From assembly GCF_903914075.1 (NCBI RefSeq), contig NZ_CAIWNQ010000007.1:1-64000 (forward strand): DNA of 64,000 bases, in the 5' to 3' direction. Below the pieces are notes generated by a model. It searched no databases, was not told the origin of the DNA, and worked only from the letters and a program-made list of their open reading frames with translations. This document shows positions 21,109-30,545 of the stretch, piece by piece (within the stretch, counting starts at the first letter, position 1; every line of letters starts with the position of its first letter). The position numbers and the translations under genes were made by a program. Origin of the DNA: Ruegeria sp. THAF57 (GTDB taxonomy: Bacteria; Pseudomonadota; Alphaproteobacteria; Rhodobacterales; Rhodobacteraceae).

Positions 21109-21271
21109 GGTGAAGCCTCCATCCAGCCCTCCCGCACCAGGCATCGGCACCCTGCCAACCAGCGCACTTTACTGTCCTTGCCATCATAGAAACCGATCGC
21201 GCGCATCTCAAACTGCAGATTAAAACACTCAATGGCCGCTTCTGATAAAGTCGGACGTCCGATGAAAACGA

Positions 21272-21301
21272 GCCTATGACCGCAATGCGGACAAAGCTGC
21301 C
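21272..21301 (-). repeat. Dispersed repeat, left half
   Basis: Read on the minus strand this is GCAGCTTTGTCCGCATTGCG followed by GTCATAGGCT, a close match to the repeat's left half. The interval 21109-21574 has no gene that I can support apart from this. A minus-strand frame through it encodes CPHCGH exactly at the repeat, which I regard as a coincidence. Confidence 0.45.
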
Positions 21302-21574
21302 TTATGCTCATCGCTTTCTGATGACTGGTCTCACACCGAAGCTGAGCTTCATTACGAGCTTTACATCCTCCGAGATGCGAACGAAGCGGGCACTGCTCAA
21401 GGCGACTAACGCACGGTATCTGCCATGCGTCGCTTGCGACCACTAAGCTGTCCTACCAGAGCCTAGTTCGCGGTCGCCTGACAGCCTCTGGCACAAACAC
21501 AAGGGGCTAGACACCAGAGCTGAAGCGTGGCTGGATTGCTTAGAGATTGTCTAGTCGGACGGAGATCCCCAAAA

Positions 21575-22855
21575 TTGAAAAGAAATGCAAACAAGCTGTT
21601 AGTGACTTCCGCTATTGCTATCGCTCTTTTGGCCTCCGGTGCGGTATTTTCTGCTTCTACACAACGAGCAAGCGCAGAGGCTGGTTATTTCTGGGATGAA
21701 ACCGTTGAGTCTGTAGATAGAAGCCCTTGGATATTTGAAGGCACAAGTGTTTTTGGCGAATTAGCACGAGTTCCACCGTCAGATTGGGTACGTACTTTGG
21801 AAGAAGCGGCATACCCAACTGAGCTTGAGACTTTTGTTTTCACAGCTAGCAATAATGTAGAACAGAATATCAACGATTGGTTGCATCAAACGCATACCGA
21901 TAGCTTTTTGATTTATCACGATGGCAAATTGGTCGCTGAAAAGTACTTCAATGGCATGAGAGCTGATACGCCTCACCGCATTCACTCGATCACCAAGACA
22001 GTGTTGGGTATGGCAGCAGGGCTGGCGGTTGAGGCGGGAGATTTAGATCCTAAAAAGCTGATCACCGAATACCTGCCAGAGTTGGAAGGCCCAGCATTCA
22101 AAAATACAACGGTTAGACACCTACTTGATATGACCGCTGCTGTTGATTGGAAAGATGCTTCTAGCGGCTACTTAGACGATGCCGGTGATCTGTTCTGTGC
22201 GTTTGGTCAGGACCTCTCAGAAAAAGTAGAAGTTTGTGATACAGAGTCTGGCGTTAAGGAGTACATGATTTCTCTGAGTGATCGCGAGTCCTTGGTAGAA
22301 GACGGTGAAGTTTATAGTTACCGTTCAGTGCTATCTGCGCTGCTGGGTATGGTTATCGAGTCGGCGACTGGAGAAAGCTATCTGGATGTACTGGCCGAGT
22401 TGTGGCAGGACATCGGTGCTCAGGACCCTGCATATAGCGAACTAGGGCCCAAAAGGATTGTGCAAACGAGTGGCGGGTTATTTACCAGCTCTCGTGACCT
22501 TTTGCGATTTGGCATAATGATGCTGGACAACGGTAAGGTTAACGACACTCAAGTTATTCCTCCAGATTGGATAGCTGACACGATTCAAGCAAATGATGAC
22601 GTTATCGCAGCCTATGAAAAAAGCGCATATGCAGAGGTGTTTGAAGGCTTCCACTACCGTAATCAAGTTTGGGTGAAAGACAGAGAAAAAGGTGCGTTTT
22701 ACGGCATTGGTGTCTATGGACAGCTTTTGTATGTGAACCAAAAAGCCAAAGTGGTTATGGTGAAGCTATCAAGCCAACCAGAAGTTCAAAACACACCTAT
22801 GTACCTGGACTCTATGGTTGCGATGAAAGGAATTGCAGAGACTTTGAGCAAGTGA
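21575..22855 (+). CDS. Exported serine hydrolase (beta-lactamase/EstB-NylB fold)
   Basis: This is a penicillin-binding-protein-like serine hydrolase of 426 residues with a signal peptide (KLLVTSAIAIALLASGAVFS, cleavage near ASAEA). The SxxK nucleophile motif is SITK in HRIHSITKTVLG, and the second motif is YSYRS. The region GVYGQLLYVN stands in the place of the KTG-like strand. It resembles 6-aminohexanoate-oligomer hydrolase and EstB-type esterases more than true beta-lactamases. The TTG start is preferred over the GTG at 21527 because GGAG lies 10 bases upstream and it begins right at the signal peptide. Codon use is clearly richer in A and T than that of the flanking genes. With the integrase remnant next door this suggests horizontal arrival. 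Confidence 0.8.
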   Translation: MKRNANKLLVTSAIAIALLASGAVFSASTQRASAEAGYFWDETVESVDRSPWIFEGTSVFGELARVPPSDWVRTLEEAAYPTELETFVFTASNNVEQNINDWLHQTHTDSFLIYHDGKLVAEKYFNGMRADTPHRIHSITKTVLGMAAGLAVEAGDLDPKKLITEYLPELEGPAFKNTTVRHLLDMTAAVDWKDASSGYLDDAGDLFCAFGQDLSEKVEVCDTESGVKEYMISLSDRESLVEDGEVYSYRSVLSALLGMVIESATGESYLDVLAELWQDIGAQDPAYSELGPKRIVQTSGGLFTSSRDLLRFGIMMLDNGKVNDTQVIPPDWIADTIQANDDVIAAYEKSAYAEVFEGFHYRNQVWVKDREKGAFYGIGVYGQLLYVNQKAKVVMVKLSSQPEVQNTPMYLDSMVAMKGIAETLSK

Positions 22856-22906
22856 ATTTCAAAGCCCTTATTCCAACATTTCTTCAGTGTTTTCTTCACC
22901 CTGTGC

Positions 22907-22936
22907 AACACCCTGAGCCTTCTGTCGCAGGGTGTT
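22907..22936 (+). terminator. Hairpin after the serine hydrolase gene
   Basis: This is a perfect 9-bp inverted repeat, AACACCCTG/CAGGGTGTT, with a 12-base loop, about 50 bases after the stop codon. Only a short T pair follows. It is plausibly the terminator of the hydrolase gene. Confidence 0.5.
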
Positions 22937-23004
22937 CGGCAATTGGTTCAGGTATTTCTACTTCTGAGCTCATCGAATGCCCATGAACAACAGCGGGATC
23001 ACAT

Positions 23005-24546
23005 ATGGCAAATCTTTTCTCTCACGTGTCCGTTTTTTTGGTTGTGTCAAATCTTGCGGTCTTCGCAATTTCTCCGGACGCGCACGCTGCCGAGATCAGC
23101 ATCGCCAGCAGTCAAATCGAAAGAAACCCAGAGCCCGGGGTTCCTTTCACCCAATGCAACATGCGTTTGGACGGTCCTATCGAAGCAGGTGATGCGGACA
23201 GGTTTCGATCCTTACTTGCCGATATTGATCGACACACGGAAGAGCAATGGCCCATCGTAACGTTGTGCCTTAACAGTCCGGGCGGGTCCATGACCGAGGG
23301 CCTCGCCATTGCAGAAGAAATTCGCCGCGATCGGCCCCGGACTGAAAGCAGCATCTCTCCTCTTGTCGTGACGCGCCTCGAAGCGGGCGCCCATTGTGCA
23401 TCGGCATGCGCGTTGATCTTCATGTCCGGAACCCGCGAGTTTTCGGAAACAGATCCAATTCCGGCGCGTTCGATGCACCCCACAGCCCGGCTCGGCTTCC
23501 ACGCTCCAGCGCTGGTGGTTAAAGATGGGGACTACAACAAGGCCCAGGTGAACCACGCCTTCACTATATCAGTTAACGTGATCGCGGATCTCCTGCGAAT
23601 TCTGAATGTCGGTGAAAACGAAGAGGGTGAGGCTTACTCAGGAAGAGAGACCTGGATGGATGCCACATTGATTGAAACGATGCTCAACACACCGGCTTCG
23701 GAGATGCGCTACATCGAAACCGTTGACGATGCTGGCCGCTGGGGTATCGATGTCTATCCGCTAGCTCGACCAGAAATTAACTACAAGACCGCCTATCAAG
23801 GATGCGTAAATCATTGGTATTGGACAGAGGCCCGTTCCGCACGTAATCCATATGAACTTCATTTCGGCGATGATCACAACTACCCCATTGGCGAAGCGTT
23901 TTTCGAAGAGCATAGGATACGTTTAGTTTTCGAAATGGATCCTCACACCGGCGAGAGTTGCGAGGCCTCACTTGATACGGAAGGCTATGTCAGTTTCGGT
24001 ATCTTTCATCCAGATTATTCGGGCGAACCGGGCTTATCCATTGCCTATAACGAAGAGGGCGAGTCTTTTGCGACGGATGCCGGAGCACACGCCCTTGCGC
24101 TGTATTCAGCAGGAACCAGGCTGGCGACCCTTTCGGACCCGACTCCCGAGAAGCGGGCTGTTGAAAAGCAACAGGTCGCGTGGGCGCCTCGCTTTGGTGG
24201 AAACAAAGTTTCGCTTTGGGAATACGACGGATCATTGATGGCCTGGGAAAGTCAGGGCAACAACCGCTGGATCTGGTACTTTGCCCCTGGAGATCCCCTT
24301 GCTGATAGCGTGGTTCAGTCGGGCGATCTCTTGTTCGAAGGAAAATTGAAAAACGGCGTGCTGAACGGTACAGTACATCATCCTACAAAAAGCTGCGGCG
24401 ACCTTAGCTACGCGATCTCGGGAGAAGCCAAAGGAACCAAGGTTACGCTTGAAGGCGGCGGCCAACCCAAAATCTCCCGATGCTTGGTTCTTGATGGTCG
24501 GGATGAAACCTTTGAATTTAGCTTCATCGCTGCAGCCCCGGGCTAA
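23005..24546 (+). CDS. Secreted protein with a ClpP/crotonase-like domain
   Basis: This 513-residue exported protein has a signal peptide over 1-29 (cleaved after AHA). Residues 45-180 form a ClpP-like fold: LCLNSPGGSMTEGLAIAEEI at about 88-107 gives the oxyanion-hole strand and helix, Ser133 in HCASACALIFMSG is the likely nucleophile, and His166 in LGFHAP is the candidate general base. This matches the predicted periplasmic proteins grouped as COG3904. The remaining 330 residues have no clear domain. They contain several Cys (CVNHWY, SCEAS, SCGDLS, SRCLV) that may form disulfides. The activity is probably an uncharacterised periplasmic peptidase-like function. It is monocistronic and followed by a repeat-rich interval. 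Confidence 0.75.
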   Translation: MANLFSHVSVFLVVSNLAVFAISPDAHAAEISIASSQIERNPEPGVPFTQCNMRLDGPIEAGDADRFRSLLADIDRHTEEQWPIVTLCLNSPGGSMTEGLAIAEEIRRDRPRTESSISPLVVTRLEAGAHCASACALIFMSGTREFSETDPIPARSMHPTARLGFHAPALVVKDGDYNKAQVNHAFTISVNVIADLLRILNVGENEEGEAYSGRETWMDATLIETMLNTPASEMRYIETVDDAGRWGIDVYPLARPEINYKTAYQGCVNHWYWTEARSARNPYELHFGDDHNYPIGEAFFEEHRIRLVFEMDPHTGESCEASLDTEGYVSFGIFHPDYSGEPGLSIAYNEEGESFATDAGAHALALYSAGTRLATLSDPTPEKRAVEKQQVAWAPRFGGNKVSLWEYDGSLMAWESQGNNRWIWYFAPGDPLADSVVQSGDLLFEGKLKNGVLNGTVHHPTKSCGDLSYAISGEAKGTKVTLEGGGQPKISRCLVLDGRDETFEFSFIAAAPG

Positions 24547-24693
24547 CCAATGGCTGTTTCGCGTTGAGCTTACGATAACCGTCTCTCCACCTTAAGAACT
24601 GGCAGAAGCACAGACCATTGCAAGTGGCATTTTTGTGCGACGCGTTTTCTTCTTGGGAAGCGTCGCAACGGGAAAGACTGTTGAGCGAGCGCC

Positions 24694-24763
24694 GTCCGCT
24701 TTGAGCTCGGTGCAGTCACTCGCTTTACTCAGTGTGAACGACTGCTCTGCGGACTTTGCAGCC
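24694..24763 (-). repeat. Dispersed hairpin repeat, full copy
   Basis: Read on the minus strand the order is GTCCGC, GCAGTCGTT, GAGTGACTGC, ACCGAGCTCAAA, GCGGAC. The outer arms GTCCGC/GCGGAC pair, and the inner arms pair over nine positions counting two G:U. This is the best example of the nested stem. It lies in the interval 24547-24995, which has no gene that I can support. Confidence 0.75.
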
Positions 24764-24783
24764 ATCCGCATTTTCACGCCAAA

Positions 24784-24853
24784 GGACCGCAGTCAGCCCA
24801 AACCGGACCTTCATCGTCGGCCTTTGCAAACTCCGATATGCGGACAAAGCAGT
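24784..24853. repeat. Rearranged copy of the dispersed repeat
   Basis: A plus-strand right half (GGACCGCAGTCAGCCCAAAC) is followed by a minus-strand left half (TATGCGGACAAAGCAGTC at 24837-24853). The two halves are in opposite relative orientation to a normal copy, suggesting an inversion or recombination between two copies. Confidence 0.5.
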
Positions 24854-24995
24854 CATCTAAAACTTGGGGCTGGATTTCCTCTTGGTGCCGAGGTTTAGTT
24901 TTATTGAATTGCCATTTCGGATTTCGGTCGACTTAACAATCAAAAGCACGGAACGGTTCTGTCTGGACCGTTTTTCGACGAGGAGACAGAACACA

Positions 24996-26522
24996 ATGAA
25001 AAGACTTCTTATCTCAAATACCCTCGCTGCCTCTCTCATTTGCAGCTCGGCTGTGGCTGTTACGCCAACGACGTCGGATTTTAATGACACAGGTGACATC
25101 TTGGAGCGTTCCAAGAAATATACCGACATCGAGTATGACATTATGGTGCAACGGGCGGCACAGGCCGCGATTTACTACATGCCGGCCGTGGCTCAAGTAG
25201 ACTTCATTAAGGCGACCGTTCGCGCCGGAGGAAACTACGATACCGTCAACTATGTGACCGAACCGTTCGGCTCGGACAAAGGGTTCCTGACCGCCAACGA
25301 CACCACAGCTTATGCTTGGGGTTCAATTTCACTCAAAGATGGTCCAATGATCGTCGAGGTGCCGCCGATGACCGACAGGGTGGACTACTTCGGATCGTTC
25401 ATTTCGGCGTGGCACGTTCCGGTTATCGACGTAGGCTCAAAAGGCGCTGACGAAGGCAAAGGTGGCAAATACCTTTTTCTACCTACTGAGTATCAGGACA
25501 TGTTTGGCACAGCAGCAGAACTTGAAGCTCAGGGCTATATCATCGTTCCCAAAATCGACACACATGACTTCTCTTTCTCTTTCCGCCCGACGCTTCTGAA
25601 CGGAGCTACGCACGCTGAAGCCGGTGAGCACGCGAAAGGCATCAAAATATACTCGCTCGCTGAAGACGTGGGCGGAGATATTGCGCCCACTGAATATATC
25701 GACATGACGGAAATTCCATACGATTGTTTACCTTACTACAACATGACGTTCATCGAAGACATCAATGACGTGGTGCAGAACAATCCGATCCGCGAGAAAG
25801 ACCGCGCGATATACTCGATGCTGCAAAGCATCGGCATTGAAAAGGGCGAAGCATTTGACCCTACGCCAGTCCAAAGGAAAGCCGCGCTGGAAGGCTTGGA
25901 AATCGCTTATGCGCACATGCAGAACAAGTTCATCACCGAGGGTGAGACTGTTGCACCGCTTTGGGTGAACAATGGCGAGAAAATGTCTGAATGGTCCTTT
26001 TGGAACTTCGGACCACAAGCTCAAATGGGCTTCCCGTTCGAGGACGGCGACGAGATACTCATCGACAAACGCGCAGCAACATACTTCTACGTCACGTTTC
26101 TACCCAGCCAACTAGGCGGAGCGACCTTTTACCTGACGGGCCTACGAGATTCAGATGGGAACTTGTTGAATGGGACGGACACCTACAAACTCAACGTGCC
26201 CGCCGATGTTCCCGCCAAGGACTTTTGGTCCGCTATCGTCTACAACATGGAAACCAAGAACTTTAGCCGCGGAGTCGAACGGGTCGGCGCTTCCACCAAA
26301 GACTTGGACGATATGGTCAAAAATGAGGACGGCTCGGTTGATGTTTACTACGCGCCCACCCTCGACGAGGTGCCGGAAGGTTACGAAGCAAATTGGGTCA
26401 CAACACAGAGTGCCACAAATGCAAATGATTGGTTCTTCCTGTTCCGGCTTTACCGCCCGGAGGCCCCGGATTGGTTTGAGAATTGGATGCTAAGCGATGT
26501 TGTAAACATCTCTAAACCGTAA
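24996..26522 (+). CDS. Exported DUF1254/DUF1214 protein
   Basis: This protein of about 508 residues has a signal peptide, MKRLLISNTLAASLICSSAV. The DUF1254 domain occupies roughly residues 60-190 (NYVTEPFGSDKGFLTANDTT, DGPMIVEVPPMTDRVDYFGS). The C-terminal DUF1214 domain occupies about 370-490 (ATYFYVTFLPSQLGG, DGSVDVYYAP, NWVTTQSATNANDWFFLFRL). The family is widespread and periplasmic, and its biochemical activity is not established. The ATG at 24996 is chosen over an upstream in-frame start because AGGAGACAG lies just before it and the signal peptide begins here. It stands alone and is convergent with the mechanosensitive channel pair. Confidence 0.85.
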   Translation: MKRLLISNTLAASLICSSAVAVTPTTSDFNDTGDILERSKKYTDIEYDIMVQRAAQAAIYYMPAVAQVDFIKATVRAGGNYDTVNYVTEPFGSDKGFLTANDTTAYAWGSISLKDGPMIVEVPPMTDRVDYFGSFISAWHVPVIDVGSKGADEGKGGKYLFLPTEYQDMFGTAAELEAQGYIIVPKIDTHDFSFSFRPTLLNGATHAEAGEHAKGIKIYSLAEDVGGDIAPTEYIDMTEIPYDCLPYYNMTFIEDINDVVQNNPIREKDRAIYSMLQSIGIEKGEAFDPTPVQRKAALEGLEIAYAHMQNKFITEGETVAPLWVNNGEKMSEWSFWNFGPQAQMGFPFEDGDEILIDKRAATYFYVTFLPSQLGGATFYLTGLRDSDGNLLNGTDTYKLNVPADVPAKDFWSAIVYNMETKNFSRGVERVGASTKDLDDMVKNEDGSVDVYYAPTLDEVPEGYEANWVTTQSATNANDWFFLFRLYRPEAPDWFENWMLSDVVNISKP

Positions 26523-26697
26523 CAATCTGGGTGGTGCGAACACTTGATCGAAAAGCGGTTCTGGGCCCGGTGTTGCCATTCGCCTAGATCTCAGCGGATC
26601 TCCACTTTAGGGACCATGCAAATTGGTTATACAATGACGTGATTTGTGCTGTACTAAGTTCGAACACCAACAATGATAGGCAATTGCTGAATACGTT

Positions 26698-28311
26698 TTA
26701 TTCAACGTGATGAGCAAGTCTGCCGTCCCATTCTTCTGTTGAAACCTTGGGTTCCGGCGGGTCCGCAATGTAAGACGGTGTCATTATCTGTGTTCCGTTT
26801 TCATTAAACACATCGACAATATTTTCGCGCAAATCGGACAAAATCTTGGGCAAGCTCGATCCGCGCGAAGTATAGGCGTTAATCTCATAATTGATTGCGT
26901 AATCAGCTAGCTGCGTCCAAAGGACAAAAGGTTCGGGGCTCTTTCTTAACCCTTGGGTTCGCTGAGCAGCTTCTATCAACATCGCCTTGATCTTCTTTGG
27001 TGGCTCTTCGTATCCGATCCCTACTGTCGTGTGGACCAACAGCCCTCGGCCATCCACTTTGCGCGAATAGTTTACGACCTCGGAATTGAGTAGCTGTGCA
27101 TTTGGAATGCTTATCATCTCGTTCTTTATCGATTTAATCAGTGTTTCCATTAACTTGATCTCTGTTACGTCTCCGATCTTGTCGCCAACCTGAATGCGGT
27201 CACCGACGTTGGTACTGCGTCTGTAGATGACAAACAGGCCGGCCATCATGTTTGAAACAACGGTGTTCGAACCGAGCGAAACCATAATACCCGCCAAAAT
27301 CGTCAAGCCCTGAAAAGCCCGGGAATCGGAACCAGGGATATAGGGGTACGCAAACACCAGCGCGATGACGATCACCAACGCTCGGAACAACATGTTAGTG
27401 GGGGCGATCCAATGATCCTCAAAGTCTTTCAGTTCGAACGCCCCGTTCTCAAGGTTCTCAAAGAACAGGTCGAGACCGCGAATTGCCAACCTTGTCACAG
27501 CAGCAATGATTGCGAGCATGATCAAGTTGGGGACGTAGCCAACAATTGCCAAAACGACAGTTACGAGTGGCTCGCTTACGTACTTCAAGAGGATCTGGGC
27601 TATTCCCTGCGTTTCGGCAAAGGAGAGTAGCACCAATGAAAGGTAGTAGTAGAAAAAGAATAGAAAGAAGACCCACATCAATATGTGGATTGAATAGACA
27701 ATAATCGACGCGATTGCCCTGCTTCTCAAGATCGATTTTGTGGCTTCCTCAACGCCTTCCGCTCTCTTCTCCAAGTTGTTTCTGATGTAGTCCAATAGCT
27801 TTCGCCGCTTCGCAAAAAACGCATACGATGCGAGGGCAAAGACTGCCGTCCAAGCAAATGCAGCCATCGCACTATCTACTCTGCCCTCATTGGACCGAGC
27901 ATCTCGGTATTGAAGGATTGCTGTCTCAATCGCTTCAGCCTGAAGCCCAGCCAAGACTTCCATAGCCATTTGTTCGTGCTCGGCGTCAGCTTGGGTGGTT
28001 ATCGTAACCATCTGCCCGTCGACGCGTATCATTTTCCCAAATTCAGCGTCCGAAACCTGAACCTGAACCGAAGTCCTCGTCGAAGCATCGGCGACCTGAG
28101 CAATCCGCTCCTCGATCTTTCTCGCTCGTTCGGTAGCGGGCAAAGCACTTGAGCCGCGAACCAAGAATAGCTCTTCGCCATCCAAAATCACCGGCGCTAT
28201 GAATTCGGGATCTTCTCTCTCTTCGACAGGTGCGAGAATTTCGTCAGACTGAGCAAGCGCAAAAGTGCCGGCAAATAGAAGCGGCAGGAACCATAACGTA
28301 AGAGCCCTCAT
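26698..28311 (-). CDS. MscS-family mechanosensitive ion channel (second of pair)
   Basis: This 537-residue protein has a signal peptide (MRALTLWFLPLLFAGTFALA), a periplasmic segment to about residue 145, then four or five membrane helices and a C-terminal MscS domain. The pore-lining helix region includes FQGLTILAGIMVSLGSNTVV, followed by the beta-domain segment GDRIQVGDKIGDVTEIKLME and SIPNAQLLNSEVVNYSR. It would open under membrane tension to release osmolytes. Its ATG overlaps the upstream channel gene by 4 bases (ATGA), so the two are translated together. The conserved aromatic/glycine pattern of the family is kept. Confidence 0.85.
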   Translation of the reverse strand: MRALTLWFLPLLFAGTFALAQSDEILAPVEEREDPEFIAPVILDGEELFLVRGSSALPATERARKIEERIAQVADASTRTSVQVQVSDAEFGKMIRVDGQMVTITTQADAEHEQMAMEVLAGLQAEAIETAILQYRDARSNEGRVDSAMAAFAWTAVFALASYAFFAKRRKLLDYIRNNLEKRAEGVEEATKSILRSRAIASIIVYSIHILMWVFFLFFFYYYLSLVLLSFAETQGIAQILLKYVSEPLVTVVLAIVGYVPNLIMLAIIAAVTRLAIRGLDLFFENLENGAFELKDFEDHWIAPTNMLFRALVIVIALVFAYPYIPGSDSRAFQGLTILAGIMVSLGSNTVVSNMMAGLFVIYRRSTNVGDRIQVGDKIGDVTEIKLMETLIKSIKNEMISIPNAQLLNSEVVNYSRKVDGRGLLVHTTVGIGYEEPPKKIKAMLIEAAQRTQGLRKSPEPFVLWTQLADYAINYEINAYTSRGSSLPKILSDLRENIVDVFNENGTQIMTPSYIADPPEPKVSTEEWDGRLAHHVE

Positions 28312-29630
28312 GATTTTGCTCCTTCTACGGGAATTATGTGCACATCGCGTTGCGGGAACGGTATGGATATACCTTCCGTGTCAAACCGCTCTTTTGCTTG
28401 ACCAGTAAGGTCCCAATAGACAGTCCAATAGTCATCGGACTTGGACCATGGACGGCAGAAGATGTTGACGGAGTTGTCTCCCAACTCACCCACGAAGATT
28501 TCAGGTTCCGGTGTTTTCAGACAAAGCTGGTGACATGCGACCAAGTCCTTGAGGACTTCAATTGCTTGGGCAGCGTTGTCCGAATAAGCGATGCCAAAGA
28601 CCAGATCGACCCTACGTTCTTCGGATGCGCTCACATTAGTTATTACGTCCCCCCAAATCTTGCTGTTGGGGACTATGATAATCTGGTTATCGAATGTTCT
28701 GATCTTGGTTGAAACCACCGACATCTCATCAACAAACCCAGATGAACCACCTACTTGGATATAGTCACCAGTATCGAACGGTTTGAGAACCATGATCATC
28801 AGACCGCTTGCGAGGTTGCCTAACGTTTCCTGCAAAGCAAAACCTAGGATGAACGACAAACCCCCAAGCACCGCAAACAGCGGTGTAACGTTAACTCCGA
28901 ACAAAGCTAATACGACGAGAATGCCAAGGACGAAAACGGCCCAGTACACGGTGGTGGCGATGAAGCGTTTCAGCATTCTGGAAATAGTTGGAATTTTGTT
29001 CAGACCCCGTTCAGTGACCCGGCGCACCATACGCGCAACGAACATCATGGCCCAAACTGCCAGCAAAACGCCCATGCCAGCTATCAACAGGCCGACGCCC
29101 CCGTCCCACGAGAACAACCAAGACCACGCGTTCTGAAAAAGCGTTTGAAGGTCGGTTGTCTTTAAGGCTCCCGTTTTCAATGCAAGAATGTAATCAGTGT
29201 GCGGTTCTAGATCTTCCGCCTTCGCGCCTTTGAGGGCCCATGCTTCGAGCACTAAACGATAGTTGTTGAGAACGTCTGATCCAGAGTTGTTCAAGGAGGC
29301 CAACTGAGACCGCAAGGTGTCTTCCCGAGCTCCGCTCGCCGACCGAAGTTGCAAGTTTAATTGCGCGACTTCTTCGAGCCGAGAGCGCACGTAACTCTGC
29401 CAATTTCCGGCGACCTCAGAAAGTTCTTCGGACGTTAAGGGAACAAGCAGGATCTCGAGGTCATCGGCCGCAATCATCTCATCTACGACTGAATTGATAA
29501 GATCGTCGTTCTCGACTTCAACAGCCTCTTGGCCCGCCTCAGTTTCTTGCGCGCCGGCAGGGAAAGCGCCCAATAACGCTGTGAACCAAAGGAATGACCA
29601 AATCGTCAACGTTCTCAGTGCTTGTCTCAT
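28308..29630 (-). CDS. MscS-family mechanosensitive ion channel (first of pair)
   Basis: This protein of about 440 residues has a signal peptide (TLTIWSFLWFTALLGAFPAG) and a periplasmic helical region rich in Glu and Leu (VRSRLEEVAQLNLQLRSASG). It has three or four membrane helices. The canonical MscS core follows, with pore helix LFAVLGGLSFILGFALQETL, DYIQVGGSSGFVDEM and IIVPNSKIWGDVI. The ATG at 29630 is preferred to a longer frame because the signal peptide starts here and a purine-rich AGGAAGTAGGGGG lies upstream. Pairs of different MscS paralogues in one operon are unusual but known. They may form separate homoheptamers with different thresholds. Confidence 0.85.
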   Translation of the reverse strand: MRQALRTLTIWSFLWFTALLGAFPAGAQETEAGQEAVEVENDDLINSVVDEMIAADDLEILLVPLTSEELSEVAGNWQSYVRSRLEEVAQLNLQLRSASGAREDTLRSQLASLNNSGSDVLNNYRLVLEAWALKGAKAEDLEPHTDYILALKTGALKTTDLQTLFQNAWSWLFSWDGGVGLLIAGMGVLLAVWAMMFVARMVRRVTERGLNKIPTISRMLKRFIATTVYWAVFVLGILVVLALFGVNVTPLFAVLGGLSFILGFALQETLGNLASGLMIMVLKPFDTGDYIQVGGSSGFVDEMSVVSTKIRTFDNQIIIVPNSKIWGDVITNVSASEERRVDLVFGIAYSDNAAQAIEVLKDLVACHQLCLKTPEPEIFVGELGDNSVNIFCRPWSKSDDYWTVYWDLTGQAKERFDTEGISIPFPQRDVHIIPVEGAKS

Positions 29631-29885
29631 CAATCTGCCCCCTACTTCCTTAACGGTTGAAGAGAGCACACACATACGCAACAAATCCATAGTTATGTTT
29701 ATGTTTGAATATTTGCCTGTGACTAATACCCCGGTCTTCGGATCGCTTTCGACAGAGGAACTCTTTCAAATTGGTGGAGTCACGGTTTTACGAACGAAAC
29801 AAAATTTGCGTGGACGGATCATAGACTTGCTGTGCACGCCTAATTCCAAGCTTTTTCGATAAGGCTCACAAAACCAAATAGAATT

Positions 29886-30277
29886 GCCTCCTGGAGACGC
29901 CACTCACTTACCTCTCCAGGAGGCTAGCCAGACAGGTCTGGCAAACGCGCGAGCAAAGCAAACAATACATACCTGTCACGCAGCCAGATACTTGACTCCA
30001 AAATGCAACAATTCAACGATTTTTACGCGCGGCAAGTTAGATTTTTTCGCGTGTGATATAACTGTTTACTTATTAGATCTCGCAGCCCCGCCTCTGAAAG
30101 TGGCGTCGCATTGTGCGAGTAGTTGGCCACTCATTGGGGCAAAAATGAAGTTAACAAGTAGCCATACCAATCTGGTGAGCTGCGCATGCCCCCACTCGCA
30201 TTCCAGATAGTCTGGGCAGTCCCATACCCAGACTATGGCCCGCGCTGTCTGTCATCCCAGATCATGACGGCGCGGGC
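29886..30277. other. Structured gene-free interval with three strong inverted repeats
   Basis: The 915 bases between the divergent channel and Hint genes hold no supportable gene but several perfect inverted repeats. The first is a 12-bp stem with a 15-base loop at 29886-29924 (GCCTCCTGGAGA/TCTCCAGGAGGC), followed by a 6-bp CCAGAC/GTCTGG at 29928-29941. The second is a 10-bp stem at 30207-30236 (ATAGTCTGGG/CCCAGACTAT). Immediately after it comes an 8-bp stem at 30238-30277 (GCCCGCGC/GCGCGGGC) enclosing GTCAT/ATGAC. No gene ends here on either strand, so these are not ordinary terminators. A structured small RNA or the ends of a vanished mobile element are possible. Confidence 0.5.
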
Positions 30278-30545
30278 ATTTGGATCGACATTGGGTGCTG
30301 CTCTGCCTTTAGTGAGCGAATACTTTGGGCTCTAGGCGGCCGCGAAAAAGTATTCAGCGAGTGTCTTCTACCTTGCGGACAAACCATTCCTTTTTCCTAC
30401 CAGGCAATTCTTAGTGGCCACGTTTTCACTTTCGAAATAGTGAATGCGTTGCGCAACACCATAGAAGTTTGATCCATTGGCGGTCTTAACTAACGAATTC
30501 AAATGCTGTTGTATCTGTATACGTTAGTTCACCGAGAGGATAATA

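Noticed and set aside
21084-21311. A minus-strand frame with CPHCGH and GCRC that could be a zinc-ribbon protein overlapping the integrase start.
   Set aside because: Its CPHCGH comes exactly from the left half of the dispersed repeat, and no family signature follows. I treat it as a coincidence.
29701-29862. A short plus-strand frame reading FEYLPVTNTPVFGSLSTEEL.
   Set aside because: It lies just upstream of the divergent channel gene start, with no good ribosome-binding site and no recognisable family.
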